Assembly: GCA_035048495.1 (NCBI GenBank)
Contig: CM068540.1
Span: forward strand, 13,810,829 to 13,874,828
Length of the DNA stretch: 64,000 bases
Reading direction: 5' to 3'
Source of the DNA: Euptelea pleiosperma
Taxonomy: Eukaryota > Streptophyta > Magnoliopsida > Ranunculales > Eupteleaceae
Below the pieces are notes generated by a model. It was not told the DNA's origin and made no database searches. It worked only from the letters and a program-made list of their open reading frames with translations. Positions 1 through 12,262 of this stretch are shown here, piece after piece. How positions within the stretch are numbered: position 1 is the stretch's first letter; every line of letters begins with the position of its first letter. The position numbers and the translations under genes are program-made.

Positions 1-1528
1 AAAGATCTTTTGCAAAGACATTTTGGCTAAAATTTCTGTTTGATATGTTTTTTTAATTAACTTTTCAGAATTATAGCGGATATGCGTAAAATTTTCTAAA
101 AATATAATTTCAATAAAAATTTATTTTATTAATTATATACTATTAAAAATCATTTTTAGCATCTTTTGTGAATGCACTTTGTCCAAAAATACCATTTACT
201 ATTTTATGTTAACAAATTTTCACTCTCAATTAGCCCTATCGAGTTTTGTTGAAAAAGATTAGAATTTGATTTATGGTAGAAACACTACATGTGGGTCAGA
301 TTATACATTTTATTGAAATACAAATAATAAAACAAAAGTACTAAATCAATCAATTCAGGTTCAAAATAGACCAATAAAGTCAAGATTCAATTTATTACAA
401 TCATAAAACCAAAATAAATAAATAAAGTTGGGAAACTTCAATGAACACTTCAATATTCTTTGGTACACCGTCTTTTAGTCCATCATTCATTCCATTCCTA
501 AATAATTTGAAAAATATTATCGATTGAACCATGAGCTTATGAAAGCCCAATAAGATTTAATCACTACATAATATCTATAACAATTCTATCAATCAATAGT
601 TAATACGTAGAGTATAGGTATGGAACAAGAATAACAAATATTTCAAAGTAAACTATGATCCAAAATTAATATGTACATGCAACCAATAACCCACTATGGG
701 TCTCATTCTCCTTCCCACACTGGGAGCAGTTCAACCAAGAACTCTTTTGTAGGGGTTTAGGGCTTTACACCCAAAGGCTTCAGCCCTTTCTTGCTTAAAA
801 TTTTTTAACCATTGGGATCAATTCACACTTCAAAAATATATGCAATTCAATATATAACCATTTAATGTATCTCTAAAATTCTAATACATTCGAGTATAAT
901 ACATATACAAAGAGTATAATCCAAATTAATTAATCAAAAATCATAGAAAGGTGTACTTACCTTTACGAAGAGTTGATCTAATTCTTGATCAAGGCTGAAG
1001 ATCTATGACTCTTAATTATTGAAGAGAAATCAAGATGAAAAAACTCTATCCCACATGAACTTAGAGAATCAGCTAATTTTTTCTAGCTTTTCTTTCTTGA
1101 AAAAGAACATTTTCTCCTCTTAAAGAGGCTCTAAATGATTTTTAGAATCCGAAATAATTTTTTTCTAGCCTTTACTCTTATTTATAGGTTTTTAAAACCC
1201 TCAACTTTTTCACATATCTGATGTGGGACTAACATTTTCAACAACTAATTAATAGTAATTTTTGTCACTTTAAAAGGGATAAATTTACCAACCTATTAAA
1301 AGTCTTATTTTAGGTTAAGTATGAATCAAAAATAGGCCTACGACCCATAGCTATCAACTAAGCTTTAAAATTATTTGTAGGCCCAAAAAGTCTATAAATT
1401 ACCTTAAAGGCCCACCTCAATAATTATAATTCAACCAACATACAAATAAGTATTAATACTTAATATAAATAACTAAACGATCATAATATTTTTTTAAATA
1501 CATTAAAAAAGATGTTCAGGGTGTTACA
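1..1528 (-). mobile_element. Gypsy-type LTR (partial, cut by window edge)
   Basis: Read on the minus strand, this block starts at 1528 with TGTAACACCCTGAACATC, the usual start of one class of plant Gypsy LTRs. It is a diverged relative of the plus-strand block at 47975-50325. The two share the stretch around the start, a promoter-like GTCCCACATC motif, a TATAAATA box about 32 bp further on, and a more distant stretch near 1-40 that matches about 49990-50035. No coding sequence is seen. It abuts a Copia-type LTR at 1529, so it probably inserted into it; the matching target duplication would lie left of the window. Superfamily is inferred from LTR ends only. Confidence 0.7.
1179..1230 (-). promoter_or_regulatory. 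LTR promoter: snRNA-USE-like motif plus TATA box
   Basis: On the minus strand AGTCCCACATC (1230-1220) is followed, after a gap of about 33 bp, by CCTATAAATA (1188-1179). The first motif matches the upstream sequence element of plant snRNA genes (RTCCCACATCG). The same pair at nearly the same spacing occurs in the related LTR at 48279-48330, so both are probably part of the LTR promoter. Function is inferred. Confidence 0.5.
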
Positions 1529-2743
1529 ACCCTCAACTTTATCTATACGAGAATCACTTCTCGATTCACCTAGAGAGTCAGGCTAGGCCCGTAATATTTT
1601 AGAGAAATAGATTTCTCAAGGATTCCACATTCCTCAACTCAATTTTATGAGTACTCACTCATCTACCAACCACAAATAATCAAGTTTGATTATTTTGAAT
1701 TTTATCTCAAAATGTTTGTTCATAAATATACTTATCTTTAGATGAATCCAATCTAATGGAGAATCCTTTGAAGAATTATTCACCACAGAGATACTCTGCC
1801 ATAGATAATTCTCTTCTCCCTAGAAGATGATTACAGAATCAATACACTTTGTAGTCTCTTCAAATAATTAGAATAGCCTTCACACAAGATGATTTAGATT
1901 TGATCAGGTGAAGCTCTCTCAAACAATATAGAGCCTTCACAAAAGATGAACCATATTTGTTCAGGTGAAGCTCTCACAAATTCTAAATCTCTGAACACAA
2001 AGGATGAGAGTTTAGAGATCTCTTGATTGGGTTAGTTCCTATGAGGGGAAGAGCCTCTAATTTATAAGCCAATCTCCTCTCAAGAGAAACAAACTAAAAA
2101 ATAACCGTTTGAAGGGCCAAAGTGTGCCTACAATCGCAGAAAAGATTGAGTTAAAAGGAGATTCGAAAAGAGTGGGGTCAACTGCACAATTTGACCGGTC
2201 AACCAGACTTCGGTCGGCCGCTCTTTTTGGCTGGTCGACCTAACAGGTCAGAACCGGTTTATTTCAATTTTAAAGGTCTGGTCGATTGCACCTTTTGACC
2301 GGTCGGCCACTTAAAGTGGTCGGTCGGCCTGTCCTCGCAGACCTTCTCCGAAAATACCTATCAGCTAAATAATTTTATCCTATGTCTACCGAATTATTTT
2401 ATTTGAACCAGAGACATCTAGGGTTAAATTTGATTTGCTAGTAAATGTGCGTTATACCCTTAGATATACGCAAATATCTGCAACACGAGATTCTTTGATA
2501 GTTGAACGTTCGAAGAGTGAGAACATACTTTTGATCATTTGCTTTAAATTTTTATGGTTTAGCTTTTACTCTGTTTTTAATTGAGCTTGAACAATTGGGT
2601 TGTTGTTCTTTATCTTTAAGTCTTCTTTGAGTTGATGAAGTCCACTTGATCTTCGATGCTTTAGTCTCCAGCAAACTTCTAACTTAATAATATAATATAC
2701 AAAAGAGCCAAAGGTTCCTAGGATTAACAACCGAGATTTTTCA
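1529..2743 (-). mobile_element. Copia-type LTR remnant, truncated at 3' side
   Basis: Read on the minus strand it begins TGAAAAATCTCGG at 2743. It carries a cluster of GGTCGACC/GACCGGTC motifs (about 2190-2330), a TATAAATT box (2066-2059) and two copies of a ~60-bp unit with GTGAAGGC and GAGAGCTTCAC (about 1870-1980). The same order is seen on the plus strand at 53814-58184, so both are copies of one LTR family. The last part of the LTR is missing here because the Gypsy-type LTR at 1528 cuts in. Copia assignment is inferred from the CACCCCCTCTAGG-like end preserved in the other copy; no coding domains are present. Confidence 0.6.
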
Positions 2744-3011
2744 GTTGTTTGGTAGCAACTTGTTGGAGATTGTGTGACTGGTGAGTGACAACATTACAAT
2801 ACTAGCTAGGCTACTGCAAGGGTGAACGAAGAGCAACTAAGCTATGGATACCGATGAGAGCTTGGGAGAAGAAGCTAGAGAAAAGTTACTAATGCTTTCC
2901 AACTTATAAAATGATACGCAGTCATGGAGTCCACATGCAAATGAGTTAATCGCTGATTTTTGGTGAGGGTGATCTCCTCTCGACGGGTATCATTAGCACA
3001 AAAGATCAGCA

Positions 3012-3191
3012 AATTCTAAAACTCCTAACCTTATTAAATATGTACCTAAATTTGATGGTAAAAATTGAAAGTCTAAAAATTTCCAGCTTGCTATCCACTT
3101 TTTGCAAGGCAATAAATGTTGGAACATGTTGATTTTTTACGAGGTTGATATCCATGTTGAGAAGAATATTATCACCAAAATCGATCCTTAA
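3012..3191 (+). pseudogene. Relic of a Copia-type gag N-terminus
   Basis: One plus-strand frame reads NLIKYVPKFDGKN, then a TGA stop, then NFQLAIHFLQGNKCWNM. This resembles the start of plant Copia (UBN2/DUF4219-type) gag proteins, which have a K-L/F-D-G-x-N-(Y/W) motif followed by a W-x-x-x-(I/M)-x-x-x-L-x-G-K-x-L-W pattern. The expected tryptophan codon is the TGA. The frame ends at 3189-3191. It stops 50 bp before the hAT element and has no matching pol region nearby. A weak, short relic; chance similarity is possible. Confidence 0.35.
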
Positions 3192-3618
3192 CACTTCAAC
3201 ATATAAGCCCCATCTCCATGAGTCATTTTATGAGTCGCAAGCAAGGAAATAAATTTCATTTATTTCGCGAAATATTTCAAAAATCTGATTCACCGAAATG
3301 AAACATTCCTTACATCGAAATAATGTATTATTTCAATGAAATTTTTTTTTATTTCGTTTTATAGTATTTTTTGATTTATTTCGAGTAAAATGATACTTAA
3401 AAATGTAAAATATCGACAAAAATTTGTCGAAATACTTAGTACTGACAGATTCGATTCCTAAAGGGCTACAGTAGACCTATGAAAACGTGAGTTCAGATTC
3501 CTCTTTCAAAAATCTGAACCGAAATGACTTAAAAAACTCAAAGTACTCCATGACTTTTAGTAAAATGTCTATAAAAAAGGCAAAAGAAAACGAGGAACTA
3601 GCAGCAAGAAGCACCAAA

Positions 3619-3623
<5 letters not shown>

Positions 3624-3652
<29 letters not shown>
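3624..3652. repeat. (GA)n microsatellite
   Basis: A short run of GA dinucleotides lies inside the 5' part of the hAT element. It gives rise to low-complexity reading frames on both strands that I do not regard as genes. Confidence 0.9.
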
Positions 3653-3654
<2 letters not shown>

Positions 3655-3959
3655 CTGTGGAGACTGGATCTTGAGGTTGATCGCCGATAGCAGCAGCAGC
3701 TTGGAGGCGTTGGCTCTTGAGTTGGAGTAAGGAGGTAAGTCCATGACACCACTCCTCTCCATTGTCCATAGCGATTATGGTTTCCCCTTTTTATTCACTC
3801 ATGTTTTTTTTTTTGTGTAACAAAGCTAGACCATATATGGTCTGGCCTCATTCCTTAAATGCCGTTATTTTTAAGAATTTTTTTTTCTTTTCTAGTAGAA
3901 CTTGCATGACCATCGATGGTCTTATAAGGAGTAAAACTTTGATGACAGGGCTAAATATG

Positions 3960-4155
3960 AGCCACGTTGAACATTATTAAAGGACTCTAACCGTATGGAT
4001 GTTTTACCAATCACTAGATTGACCTAAAAACAAAAAATCAGCCCGATTATTGATTTATAATCGTTGGATTTGAATTATTTTCATGTGTGAGCCACGTGTT
4101 ACACACTTAGAGGATGCTGACCATATGTATGTTTGGCCACTCCTTAGGTGGACCT
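3960..4155. repeat. Foldback-repeat fragment (CCGTATGGATGTT family)
   Basis: Contains AGGACTCTAACCGTATGGATG followed by a CAATCACTAGATTGACCT-type stretch, then a second similar start with TGTATGTTTGGCCA at about 4115-4140. It is the same family as the full copies at 9411-9712 and 34765-35130. Only half-arms are left here. No coding potential. Confidence 0.6.
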
Positions 4156-4719
4156 ACAGACTATAAAACTGATTGCAAACCTTTCGATCGTGTACCCAAA
4201 ATAATGTTCAAACTCCTGCCATTAAAATCAACCCAAGAATGTCTCATTGTTGCCATCTGGGTAGTAGGCCTACTACTTTTTACCCCACCCCTTGATGTAT
4301 ATACACACACTAAAAAATGGTTGTTCTTTGATGCAGACTCCTGTATCAAACTTTTGATGCAGAAGTCCTTTCATTGCAACGTAGTAGACTCGTTCAGACC
4401 CACTTGCCCATTGAATGCCTCGCCCATACGATGATAGATCTACACACCAAAAATTAGTGTGATTGGTGATTTCTACCCGTATGATATGAGCACTTTGTCA
4501 TCATGGGCTTTATGAACAGGCCTATGAGTTGGTTCCAAGCCCATGATGAAAAAGTGCTCACATCCAATGGCTAGGAATCACTAATCACACCATTTTTGGT
4601 GTGTGGGTCCACCAAGACGTGGGCCAAACATTTAGGGGGGTCAGTGGGCCCGAAAGAGTCTACTACGTGGCAAATCAAGGGACTTCTACACCAAATTTTT
4701 TGATACAGAAGTGGGTATC

Positions 4720-7700
4720 TGTCACGCTTCGAATTTTGACACCCAAACCCGACCCAGATACTTGTGGATCGGCCCGTTTACTTGAAATCTAGGGTATGAA
4801 AAATAATAAAAGGAAAATAGAATCTCACAGTTTACGAGATATCGATAGTCCAAAATTTACTAAGATCTCAAAATCATAATCTCTGGTAGTTAACGTCATC
4901 CGTGGCACACAAAGTCAAAAAAAGAACCCTAAAATTGAAAGAACCGACAATCTATTAATCACGATTCACCAAAAGGTCTCATCTATCCCACGATCCAAAC
5001 AATATAAAATAATGAATTTATAAGCAATAAAATCAAAGCCCTAATAATATTCTTCTTCAAGGTTCGGCTCATGCTCCTCGGGTTCGCATGCCTCATCGCC
5101 TATTCCGTCCACTAGTTGTTGTTCCTCCTCATACCTTTCTCGTGCGTCTCTCGGTCTCATCCAAATTTGAAAGTAGTGGTTATAGGAGTGAGCCAAGCGC
5201 TCACTCGGGTTTTTCACCCCAAACATAATTCAAATAATACAAGATATATAGACATGTGTTCGTATAAATTAAATTGCTAAACAGTAATATCATGGTCATA
5301 ATGAATGTATGAACAATTTATCAAAAGTAATACACAACCCATATAGGGGGTCTTCCTAGGGTTTTTGGGTCTTTCACCCTGGAGAACTCACTCTCAACTT
5401 GCTTTATTGCTTCTGAATCGGAAATACAATGCATGCCTTAACAATTAAATAACTATTCACTAAAACGATAATACCCACACAGGGGATCTCCAATACGAAA
5501 CAAATAGAACTTACACAGGAGATCTCTAATATAAAATCGGCTATCAATTATAGTTTAACAATAATTACATGCTCACAAGTCAATGACTTGTATTGAAAGA
5601 ATTATGAGAAGGGTACCTACCTTGTTCTCGCGATACCTTTATGATGATGTGACGGCTTCCAAGCTTCTGTGGATCTCCTCTTCATGTAAATTCTACTCAA
5701 GGTTATTGAACCTTCAATTTTCATATTTTAGTTAGGTGTTAGTTAAAATAAAATTCTTGAATCCTAAAAAGGGTTTTTGATGATTATAAAAGTTTGAGTT
5801 ATTACTATGGGTTGATGTTCAATCGAGGGAGCTTTAATGTTAATAAGGATCAAAGTGGAGGGTTAGAGATGCTAGTGGTGCAACCCACAAACCGAATCAA
5901 AGGAGACCAGGGAAGGTGATTGGACGATTTATGTCTTACTCGGTGGGGTCCACTCACGATGTAAGCCAGCTGGAAATTTTAGAGAGGGTGGAAAGATGTT
6001 GCTGGCATGTGGCTTGATTCTTGGACAACCGAATCAAGTTTGTTTGAAGATCAATAGAGGGTGCTAGCTAGTTGAAGGGAAGCTAATTGGCTGTGTGGAC
6101 ACCTGGATCATTTGAAAGTCATACAGTTATGAGGCAAGAGAGGATCTTCACCATGATGCAGGCTGAACGTGTTGGCATTTGTCTTGGATAGCGAGGGGAG
6201 GAAGATGATTGGCTAGGTTGACTGCCTGTACGAATTTGTTTTCGAAAAGGTGATCTCAAGATAGTGAAGTTGCTGGTTGGTGTATGGTCATTGTTGAGTT
6301 GGTTTGTCAATCATTCCGGCGACTGCAATTATATATAGTAGTACTTAACCGAACAAGGCTAAGGCTAAAATGGGTTCAAAATACCTTTTGGGACCTACGA
6401 TGATCCTTAAAACACCTCATAACTATACAAATTTAATCTCCTAGTATTAACTAATTATAAAAATTTTAAGGACATAAAAACTTGTCAAACGGTAATGTCA
6501 TCTCCTCCACTAGTGGCCAATAATGGACGGATATCATTCTAATGGGTAAGATAAATCTACAAGGCCAATATCAAGTAAAATCAGCACCATAAGTAAGAGA
6601 GCAAGAAAACGTCTGGATGCTAACTGATTCAACACTCTTGAAGTGAATCTCCAACTCACTCGTGATGGATGATGTGGGGTTTGATCTACAAGAATCGTTA
6701 GTAGGGGATGAGGTCAAATGGAAAGATCGTGCTTCAACGCAGGTTGAGAAATACGTGAATAATAATCAAGAAGGAAATTAAAAAGAAATAGAACTGATGA
6801 AAGATAGGTTTTGGACGTACCTGGTCTCGGAGATTCAATCAACAACGATGTGGGGCTATAGCTCCATTGGTTGAACACGTGAAGGTGTTGTTGATTCGTG
6901 TCGCAGGTTCTTGGAAGGATAGGGATAGTCCACAGTCTTGATGGTTCTTGATCTAATGGTGGAGACTCCTTAAATGCTCACACGGCTGCAACTTTCTTTT
7001 GGTTGTAGCAGCTCTAGACGTAATGAAGGATGGCATGGCCAACAAGGATTTGTGGGGGCCATTGCTCATCTAATCTCTCATGGTGGTGAAGGTGGGACAA
7101 TCCATGGAGGTTTTATATATGTGGCTGGTTCAAAGTCAAGGTGAAGAGATCCAATACGGCTGAAAGTTTGGACGGTGTTGGTTTCTATCCCAATAGGGGT
7201 AGGTTTTCTAATATGGAGTCCTAAGGGTGTTGAAGGATGGAGTCTATTAATAAGGGAGAGGTTAGGATACGGTCATGATCAATAGATAATTGGTAAGGGC
7301 ATTTGGGGTTTAAGAAAAATGACATTCCATGGTGGCATGTGTAGGACATGTTTCGTATTAATAACTAATGGACCTTGGGCTTAAACTATCTAATGGGTTG
7401 GGTACATGGGTTTAGGTTAGGAAGAGGTAGAGTCGGAGATAAAGTCGAGTTCAGTTTCATCATGGAGAGACATGAGAAGGAATGAAACAACTAGAAGACT
7501 ATTTCGTTTTAGTGGTGGTGCAACGATCCGATCTATACAACTAGAGTTTGGTAGAAGATGTGGGCCATTTCTGCATGTGGGATCTATAGTGGTATAAGTG
7601 ATTATATGGAGACAAGTGGTGGATCGAGGGGAGGACATCTGGCACCTGCATGCACTACAAAATACTGTGACGTTTTGCACCTACACGACGTTTGATAAGG

Positions 7701-8819
7701 TGACATGCTGCTCGCCAATCAGCACGCTGAAAAGGAAGAATGGTTGGGTTCTTATAATGGATAGAGAAGTTGATGGGGTTGAGATGGGCGGCCAGTAGCA
7801 GCTTCTTTGGGTTGCAGCCGCACCTTCTATCATTAACGATGATGGTGAGATAGGTTAAATAGGTAGGGTTTGGGTAAGGGTAGGTCTTAAGTCATCACGG
7901 GTAGGCTAAGGAGAGTTAATTGGTGGGGTGATTGAGTTTTGATGAAACACAATGTTGTATAAGAGATCGAACATGGTGACGTGATAGGTTAGAAGACTTG
8001 GTCGCCTATTGCATTAGGGAGTATTTGGTTTGAATAAAATAAAGAATTATATAACAAAGGGGGGTGTGGGAAGTATATAATATTAGGTCACTTTGAGGTT
8101 TTTGATAAAAAATAATAAGAAGTTATGTGTCAAAAGGGTGTAGACGAACATGTATTGTGAGTTTTTTTTTTTTTGAAACAAACAAAAGGTTTGAAAAGTT
8201 TTGAACAAAGGGTGGGTTAAAATATAATGGTTAGTCAAGGAAATAAGTTATGTATATAATATCTTGGTTTCACTTAATCCACTTATTAATTATGTATGTA
8301 TGTATTTCACTTAATAACTAAGATTATATATATAATTTAACCATAGTTTATGTAGTGTATATGTCACCCACAAATAATAAAATATGTAACATAGGATATA
8401 TTTATATATATATTCTTATTCACAATTTACTAATTTAAGTTGTAGGGGTATATGTATAGGTACCATATGTAGGTCATATGTATCTTATATAAACATGTTC
8501 ATTAATTAATAGCAAGTTTATTATAAAATGTTATATTTTTCTTAAATTTGAAATAAGTTTGCTAATTATGTTTAAACAACATACCACATGTGTGGGACCC
8601 AAAACAGTTCAAAATCTCCGTGGGTCCCACTAAACCCATGTGGGCCCGCATGAATGGCCCTAAACCCCAAAATTTTAATTTTCTCAGAATTTAACAAAAT
8701 TTCGCGTGAATGTTCTAAAGGTTAGATGATATTGTTTCATGAAAAGACATGCATGAAAAAAATCTAGAAAAATCAAAATGAACTAAAATACCCAATAGGG
8801 ATTTTTTCAGGGTTTTACA
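4720..8819 (-). mobile_element. Solo LTR, Gypsy-type, 4.1 kb, with 5-bp target duplication
   Basis: The block starts TGTCACGCTTCGAATTTTG and ends GGGTTTTACA. It is flanked by an identical GTATC at 4715-4719 and 8820-8824. On the minus strand it reads TGTAAAACCCTGAA ... CGAAGCGTGACA, the near-palindromic end style of the other Gypsy-type LTRs in this window (1528, 50325, 60107). No second copy of the start is found inside, so it looks like one long LTR left after LTR-LTR recombination rather than a complete element. The reading frames inside are short and carry no gag or pol motif. It sits in the 5' part of the hAT element and is younger than it. Confidence 0.85.
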
Positions 8820-9176
8820 GTATCATAAATTTTTCCTTAAAAAACAAATTGTGTGATAATTATTAGCCATTGGTTTTAGTACTAAAAAAAAAGTTGAATC
8901 CAATGGTTAGAATCATGACTTAATATGTACTAAAATCCAATGGCTAGAGCTTGGCCACTTTTTGAGGACACTGACTGTATGGATGTTTGGCCAATCTCTA
9001 AGTGGACTTACAAACCAAAAATCAGCCTAATTAATGACTTCTAAGCGTTGGATTGAAGTCATTCCCATGGGTGGATTTTAACCGTGTGAATTTAAGCATT
9101 ATTGACCGAACAAATCTAGCCTGCAACTGTTTACAGACTTAAAAGTATACAAATAGTGTATCCATCATTGAATGCT

Positions 9177-9241
9177 CCTTGAAAAATGTATTTTTAATTT
9201 ATAAATGTTTTTAAAACATTGAAATAACACATTTTTCAAGG
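9177..9241. repeat. Small hairpin repeat
   Basis: CCTTGAAAAATGT and its reverse complement ACATTTTTCAAGG bracket about 40 bp of AT-rich sequence, giving a near-perfect 65-bp hairpin within a foldback-family region. Its origin is unknown. Confidence 0.5.
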
Positions 9242-9410
9242 GACATCCAACAGTACTGACACTGTTTTGACCATTATTGACCAATATTTGGGATTTCAGA
9301 AACAAGGATCCAAAAAAAATTGGTTGAATCTGACGACTATAATCACGCCTTAAAAAGTAGCAAAATCTAATAGTTAGAGGACCGCCCACAATACGAGCCA
9401 CGTGGTACAC

Positions 9411-9712
9411 TTTTATAGGATGTTGACCGTATGGATGTTTGGCCAATCCTAAGTAGACCTACAAATAAAAAAATTGACTTGATTAGTTACTATTTCTAAG
9501 TGTTGGATTGGAGTTATTTTCATGGGTTGATTTTAACGGTGGAATTTGAGCATTATTGACCATTATTTGGGTACAAGAATCTGAGGAATTGAAATCATTA
9601 ACCAGGCTGATTTTTTATTGGTAGCCCCATCTAGGGATTGGCCAAACATCCATATGGTAAGCGTGGCACACTCATCCAGCCCATTGACCCTATTGATGTT
9701 TGACCCACCCCT
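9411..9712. repeat. Foldback element copy (full two-armed)
   Basis: The left arm runs CCGTATGGATGTTTGGCCAA, a CCTACAAA-type stretch and a GATTAGT stretch. After a centre with GAGCATTATTGACC, the right arm repeats these in reverse complement and ends GGCCAAACATCCATATGG. It can fold into one long imperfect hairpin. The same design is seen at 34765-35130 and 40203-40665. It is non-coding and lies inside the hAT element, just before the transposase gene. Confidence 0.7.
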
Positions 9713-12117
9713 TGGTGGACACAAAATCAATCTGATAGGTGATTTCTACCAATTGGATTCAAGTACCTACAAATCTAATGGCTAGAAAATACTCAAATCC
9801 AATAGCTAGAAATCACCAATCAATCTAGTTTTTGGTACATTGGTCCACCAAGGGTTGTGCCAAACATTAATTGGTTAGTGGGCCCAAAGAATGTGCCATG
9901 TGGCAACTCACAATTTACATGTAATCACTTTCTTTTCTTGATTTTATTATTGTAGTAGCTTTTTGTGACAAGTCGAGATGCCACGTAATGCCTACAGACA
10001 TTGGATGGCAATATGGGATCCCAATCTCTAGGGATAAACAAAAGATGAGGTGTAATTTTTGTCAAAAAGAGATTGGGAGTGGGGGAGTGTCTTGATTGAA
10101 GCAACACTTGGTTGGTGGCTTCCCTAACGTAGAAATATATAAGTTGTGTCCTATGGAAGTTAGAATACAGATGCAAATGGTACTAAAAGGATCAGCTGAT
10201 AGTAGATACGAGAGGGCGAGAGCAAGAGAAGAGTTTCAGGAAGTTGTTATGGAGTAACCACGCATTGAGGAGCCTGTTATCGATATTTTGGACGACGATG
10301 ATGTATTGAAGTTGGCCAAGAAGAGATCCTTAGCTCATGAGTGGGATGCTGAGCAGAGGCAAAGATTTGAGACTATTAGACCAGACTTCGGACCTTCTGT
10401 TCGAGATGTAGGTGGCAGTTCTTCAGGGCGTGGCACGTAATGTGCCAGTACAACTACTCAGTAATGACCTAGAGTTAGTCGTGCTCATAGTGTGAGGGAA
10501 ACAACATCCATCCCTCTACAAGATGAGTTCCCTATTGATCCAAATGTAGTTAGATGGGAAGATGCTAAGCAAAAGACGTTAAAGGATTCATGGGGCATTG
10601 GTGGCTTAAGAAAGAAATTGGGAAGGGTAGTGTCTAAGTTCATTCACTACAGTGCCATCCCACCACATGTGACGAACACACCATTCTATCAAGGAATGCT
10701 TGATGAGGCCACTAGATGTGGACCAGGTGTGAAGGGTCCTAGTGCACATAAGTTGATGACGACATACCTAGCCAAAGAAGTAGATGAGCTCAATGCATAC
10801 ATTGACATTTTGAAGAAAAAGTGGCCTACACACAAAGTGACAATTATGTGTGATGGATGGACGGGGCCCACTAGATTATCCATTATCAATTTTATGGTGT
10901 ACTGTGATGGAAAGACCATTTTTCACAAATTTGTTAATACATCTAGACACAAGAAAGATGCTAAGTATATTTACAAGTTAATGCGGGAAGTAGGGGATAA
11001 TATCGGCAAGGAGAATGTCATCCAAATTGTCACAGATAATGGTACCCCGTACGTGAAGGCGGGAAGGGAGCTAATGAAGAAAGAAGGGTACAACTTGTTT
11101 TGGACTCCTTGTGCATGCCATTGCATCAATTTGATGCTAAAGGACATTGGACAGAGGTCAACAGTGAAGAGAATAGTTGGGAGGCTAGAAAGATAACAAA
11201 TTACATCTACAACCACTCTCGAGTTCTAGCGATGATGAGAGAGAAGTGAGGAGGGGACATTGTCCGTCCAGGGTTAACGAGATTTGCTACTAATTATATC
11301 GCCCTAGAGAGCCTCCTACAAAGAATGAATGGATCAAATGACATGTTCCATAGTCCAGAATGGCGTGCCTATGAGGGCAATGACATTCTCATAGCAAAAG
11401 AGACATAGGAGTTAGTTAGTAAGAACGCATTCTGGGACACAGTGCGTATGCTAGTAAATATCCTTGACCCTATTGTGAAAGTTTTTAGATTGGTTGATGG
11501 AGACAAGAAGCCTACAATGGGGTATATTTACCGTGCCATCCAATGGACGAAGGGTCAAGTAAAAGCAGCACCACGCTCACCCCAACCATACTTGGACATC
11601 ATCGAGGATAAATGGACCAGACAACTATTTCATCCCCTTCATGCTGTTGGTAAGATCTGTGCTTTTATTTCATAATTCACTTTTTTTATAAATATACACT
11701 ACTCAAGCCATTATTCAATTGTTTTGTCGAATTGCAGCATACTACTTTAACCCTAAGTATCAATACAGACATGACCTCGGTACTCGGGAAGATCTTTTGG
11801 TAGCGATACAAGAGGTCCTGGCGAGGTTGATACCAAATCCTGGCTATCAATCGGACTGTTTAAATGAGGTGAGTAGATTTACTTTAAACTCAAATAGATT
11901 GAAAAAATCTTAGTATCATATGATTGATAAACAAATGTTGGAATTTTATTATGCAATTAATTAAAGACATTTAGAGAGGCATATGGATCTTTTAATAGTT
12001 CAATAGCCATAAGTGGAAAGCCACGATGCAACCAGGTGAATGTACAAATTTATTTATATTAATGTCACGAATTATATGTTTACTTCAATTAAAAAAAATT
12101 ATATTTGAAAATTACAG

Positions 12118-12262
12118 ATGAATGGTGGATTCTTCATAACTCGTCGGCCCCTAATATAAGGAAGGTCGCCATTAAAATCCTTTCTCAGACAGCATCTTCG
12201 TCGGGATGTGAGAGGAATTTGAGCACTTTCGGCCTCATCCACACTAAAACTAGGGTTTTTCT
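12118..12262 (+). pseudogene. hAT C-terminal dimerisation exon
   Basis: After a good acceptor at 12117 the frame reads DEWWILHNSSAPNIRKVAIK, then ILSQTASSSGCERNLSTFGL and IHTKTR. This is the signature of the Dimer_Tnp_hAT domain, which holds the transposase multimer together (A-x-x-I/V-L-x-Q-x-x-S-S-S-x-C-E-R-N-W-S). The usual W of the RNWS motif is L here. The preceding exon ends ATMQP and supplies the first base of the Asp codon across the splice, so the splice junction is supported. The family normally continues with NRL and about 40 more residues; these are missing because an LTR element begins at about 12245-12262. Confidence 0.88.

Noticed and set aside
3477..3769. Ser/Leu-rich minus-strand frames and the Arg/Glu-rich plus-strand frame
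   Set aside because: All come from the (GA)n microsatellite at 3624-3652.
10492..11196. The 234-codon frame as a working host gene
   Set aside because: It is one exon of a transposase whose upstream and downstream parts carry stops, frameshifts and an LTR insertion, and it lies between hAT terminal repeats.
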